Positions 61,784 to 64,000 of a DNA stretch of 64,000 nt are shown here, in pieces. The DNA lies in NCBI GenBank assembly GCA_964553045.1, contig CAZKJG010000004.1:62001-126000 (forward strand). Reading direction: 5' to 3'. A model generated the notes under the pieces. The model saw only the letters and a program-made list of their open reading frames with translations. It searched no databases and had not been told where the DNA came from. A program made the translations under genes and the position numbers. Positions within the stretch are counted from its first letter, which is position 1. Every line of letters begins with the position of its first letter. Source of the DNA: JAWLEP01 sp964553045 (GTDB taxonomy: Bacteria > Fermentibacterota > Fermentibacteria > Fermentibacterales > JCC-6).

Positions 61784-62659
61784 CTATATGGGAATGCTGC
61801 GCAGGTCCAGCGACCTGCAGCCCTCCGCCAGCTCCCGAAGCGGAATCCCCCGGAATCGGCGAAGCACGGCCTCCAGCTTCCTGCGGGCTGCGAATCCGGT
61901 TCCCGTCTCCTGTCTGATGCGCTGAAACCTGCTGCAGCGGGCCAGCCTCATGCCATCGTCCAGTTCCCACGGATGAAGGTACAGCACCGGAACCCGGCCC
62001 GAGTCGGCGACCCTTCTCAGCAGCGCTTCGAACAGGAGCCCGGGAAGGAACCTCATGTAGGCGCCCCCGGCCACCGGCAGCTTCAGCCCCAGCACCGGGG
62101 CGACCGCCATGGGAAGCTCGAGCAGCGAGAAGCCCTCTCCCTGGAAGATGAAGGGCTGCAAGGGCATTCTGGGAAAACCGTACCTGTGCCGGAACATGGG
62201 ATATACGCTGCTGTCGTAGCGGTAGCCCCTGGCCGAGAGCTCGCCGAGGGCCCATGTGGTCTCCCGGACGATGGTGAAGCTGGGCGCCCGGTAGCCCCTG
62301 GGAGAGGGCAGGCCGGCCCTGCGGAAGGCCTCCTCGGCCCTCTGCAGGTCTTCGGCGAAGCCGGCGCGCTCCTGGAAGGTTATTCGCCCGTGCCCGTATC
62401 CGTGGGAGGCCAGTTCGTGGCCCTCCTCCAGAACCCTGCGGGCAAGGTCCGGCATCCTCTCCACGACCCACCCGAGGAAGAAGAAGGTGGCCCGGCAGCG
62501 GAAGCGCGCGAGGGCGGCGAGGATGTACTGCATGGGCTCTACAAGCCTGCTCTCCATCGTGGCCCAGTCACCGGAGGGGTAGTGCGACTCGGCAGCCTGG
62601 GTCTGAAACCACTCCTCCACGTCGAAGGAGACGGCCGCCTTCGGGCGCGGGTCTACCAT
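61784..62659 (-). CDS. Polysaccharide deacetylase (XrtA-locus/PuuE-like NodB fold)
   Basis: The protein has 291 residues. NodB-type motifs: 'AVSFDVEEWFQ' with metal Asp, 'HELASHGYGHGRI' with metal His residues, 'GYRAPSFTI' and 'YLHPWELDDG'. This short DVEEWF form, with a C-terminal DUF3473-like end, is usual in exopolysaccharide loci linked with PEP-CTERM/exosortase systems. It overlaps the formyltransferase gene by seven bases. No exosortase is in the window, so that link is inference. Confidence 0.85.
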   Translation of the reverse strand: MVDPRPKAAVSFDVEEWFQTQAAESHYPSGDWATMESRLVEPMQYILAALARFRCRATFFFLGWVVERMPDLARRVLEEGHELASHGYGHGRITFQERAGFAEDLQRAEEAFRRAGLPSPRGYRAPSFTIVRETTWALGELSARGYRYDSSVYPMFRHRYGFPRMPLQPFIFQGEGFSLLELPMAVAPVLGLKLPVAGGAYMRFLPGLLFEALLRRVADSGRVPVLYLHPWELDDGMRLARCSRFQRIRQETGTGFAARRKLEAVLRRFRGIPLRELAEGCRSLDLRSIPI

Positions 62660-63432
62660 ATCCTGCCGCCGCGGCGGCGGAACTCCAGCACGTCCTTCCT
62701 CTGCGGGAAGGTGTTGGTGGAGGCCTCTTCGGGGTTGTTCGGACGCAGCTCTATCTCGCCTGCTTCCATTATGTCCAGAGCCCGCACGAGCAGCTCGGCC
62801 GCCGCCTTCTTCCCCATGGCTATGAGCCGGTGCAGAGAGGTGGTGGAGATCCTCGCCGGGATGGGCTTCTGCAGGAGAATGGGGCCGGCATCGAGCTGCT
62901 CGTTCATTCTGTGCAGGGTCACTCCGGTCTTGCCCCTGTCCTCGTACAGCGTCCAGAAGGAGGGCAGCATTCCCCTGTTCTCGGGAAGGAGGGAGGTGTG
63001 GATGTTGTAAACGCCCAGCCTGGGTATGGTCAGGGTCTTGGGCTTGAGTATCTGCGGGCACGCGATGGAGAAGAAGACGTCGGTGTCGAGACCTCTGAGG
63101 ATCCTCCTGCCGGACTTGGAGTTGATGCTGTTGAGCTTGATGTAGCTGACGCCGTTGCGTCTTGCCGCCTGCCGCAGCGAGTGCGGTTTGGGAGTGGGCA
63201 GGCAGAGGGCGGCCGCCAGCCTGAGGGCCAGAAACTGACTCGCCCTCAGGGGGAAGCCCAGGGGGCCGTAGAGCCCCAGGTAGCGACGGAAGTTGGTGCC
63301 CAGCTTGCTGAAGGAGCCGTGCCCCGGCACGGAGATCACCGTGTACTCGTGCTTCGGACGGGCCTGCACAACGGTGGAGACCGTTCCTGGTATGTGGAAG
63401 GGCTCGTCGTCGCAGAGAAAGGCTATCTTCAT
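62653..63432 (-). CDS. Formyltransferase family protein (sugar N-formyltransferase-like)
   Basis: The protein has 259 residues. The formyltransferase catalytic triad is recognisable: Asn and His in 'VYNIHTSLLPENRG' and Asp in 'LHRMNEQLDAGPILLQK'. It is shorter than methionyl-tRNA formyltransferase and lacks its C-terminal tRNA-binding domain. Together with the glycosyltransferase and deacetylase genes this suggests formylation of an amino sugar in an envelope polysaccharide. The start overlaps the upstream gene by four bases as ATGA. Confidence 0.8.
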   Translation of the reverse strand: MKIAFLCDDEPFHIPGTVSTVVQARPKHEYTVISVPGHGSFSKLGTNFRRYLGLYGPLGFPLRASQFLALRLAAALCLPTPKPHSLRQAARRNGVSYIKLNSINSKSGRRILRGLDTDVFFSIACPQILKPKTLTIPRLGVYNIHTSLLPENRGMLPSFWTLYEDRGKTGVTLHRMNEQLDAGPILLQKPIPARISTTSLHRLIAMGKKAAAELLVRALDIMEAGEIELRPNNPEEASTNTFPQRKDVLEFRRRGGRIW

Positions 63433-64000
63433 CTCTCCTCCAGAAGCCTGAGATACAGCCCCACCAGCTCCTCGACCATGGTGGCTGCGCTGAAGGGCCG
63501 AAGGCTGCTGTCCACCTGCTCCATAAGCGAATGCACGAGCGCGGGGCTGTCAATCAGTCGAATGACCGAGGCTGCCAGGCAGGCCGCGTCCCCCGAAGGA
63601 CAGAGGACACCGTTGCGACGGCCATCCAGGAGCTCCGAGATGCCGCCCACGTTGGTGGTAACAGCCGGAACCCCCGCCGCCAGAGCTTCCAGCAGGGCGC
63701 GAGGAAGGCCCTCATGGCGGGATGTAAGCAGGAAGACATTCAGGCCGGGAAGCAGTCTGTGGACGTCCGATCGGCTGCCCAGCATGCGGAACGAGCCTGT
63801 CAGGCCCCTCTCGGCTATCCACCGCTCCATATCCGGCATCATGGGCCCGTCGCCGATTACCACGAAGACGGTTTCCGGCCGTTGTCGCACCACCCGCCCG
63901 GCCACGTCCACCATCGTGTCGGGAGCCTTCTGCGCGCAGATACGCATGGTGGAGCCCACCACCGGGATTCCCTCCGGCAGGCCCATCAGCTCCCTGGCTT
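63429..64000 (-). CDS. Glycosyltransferase family 4-like protein, C-terminal part
   Basis: The frame is open to the window edge, so the N-terminal half is missing. The visible 190 residues are the nucleotide-sugar half of a GT-B enzyme: 'VFVVIGDGPMMPDMERWI', 'FLLTSRHEGLPRALLEALAAGVPAVTTNVGGISELL' (the E-x7-E-like donor motif) and 'NGVLCPSGD'. It heads the run glycosyltransferase, formyltransferase, deacetylase on the minus strand. Confidence 0.85.
   Translation of the reverse strand, partial: ARELMGLPEGIPVVGSTMRICAQKAPDTMVDVAGRVVRQRPETVFVVIGDGPMMPDMERWIAERGLTGSFRMLGSRSDVHRLLPGLNVFLLTSRHEGLPRALLEALAAGVPAVTTNVGGISELLDGRRNGVLCPSGDAACLAASVIRLIDSPALVHSLMEQVDSSLRPFSAATMVEELVGLYLRLLEER

Overview
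The window is GC-rich, gene-dense DNA from a Gram-negative-type, probably anaerobic bacterium. The outer-membrane signs are an OmpA-type barrel protein, three lipoproteins with lipobox signals and a second barrel-like protein. The signs of anaerobic life are a complete set of [NiFe]-hydrogenase maturation genes, a V-type ATPase with a sodium-type rotor signature, and a clostridial-type ferredoxin. Secreted proteins with a C-terminal FlgD-like or type-A sorting-like tail, together with many start/stop overlaps (ATGA, GTGA, TTGA), suggest an uncultured FCB-group phylum such as Candidatus Fermentibacterota. That placement is inference and was not tested.

Layout. 1-4.1 kb (+): end of prmC, ispG, a type I glutamine synthetase and a beta-propeller lipoprotein. 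4.1-10.4 kb (-): cyclase, acidic PPC-repeat lipoprotein, then a tightly coupled run (barrel-like protein, Cys-pair protein, RNase D, endonuclease III) and acylphosphatase. 10.5-13.5 kb (+): a 675-residue OmpA-family protein followed by a decayed tandem copy carrying a frame-shifting internal deletion. 13.5-19.7 kb: Nudix hydrolase, thioredoxin-like lipoprotein, a lower-GC secreted propeller bracketed by 67-68 bp direct repeats, a clan CD-like peptidase, and a REP-associated transposase (RAYT) element with 23 bp inverted ends. 18.6-21.9 kb (-): glycosyltransferase, MATE and EamA transporters. 22.3-27.9 kb (+): hypF-C-D-E-A-B. 27.9-30.8 kb (-): a small-protein/nucleotidyltransferase pair and a C39-like secreted protein. 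30.9-39.6 kb (-): nine-gene V-ATPase operon. 39.8-45.2 kb (-): bactofilin, a membrane coiled-coil protein, asparaginase and a 1199-residue orphan.

45.2-61.3 kb is the chromosome-origin neighbourhood. gyrA, gyrB, a DUF721 gene, dnaN and dnaA read leftward; rpmH, rnpA, yidD, yidC, mnmE, mnmG, rsmG, parA and parB read rightward. DnaA-box-like 9-mers flank dnaA, and two parS-like sites lie in mnmG and exactly at the mnmG/rsmG junction. recF is absent between dnaN and gyrB, and no jag gene follows yidC. Just after parB are two small convergent genes whose products align to each other without gaps. 61.5-64 kb: ferredoxin, then a leftward envelope-polysaccharide group (deacetylase, formyltransferase, glycosyltransferase cut by the window edge).

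The most unusual items are the convergent small paralogs beside parAB, the 1199-residue orphan next to gyrA, the RAYT/REP repeat family and its effect on neighbouring genes, the repeat-bracketed low-GC module, and a cluster of DnaA-box-like sites upstream of the V-ATPase operon. No tRNA, rRNA or CRISPR array was found.
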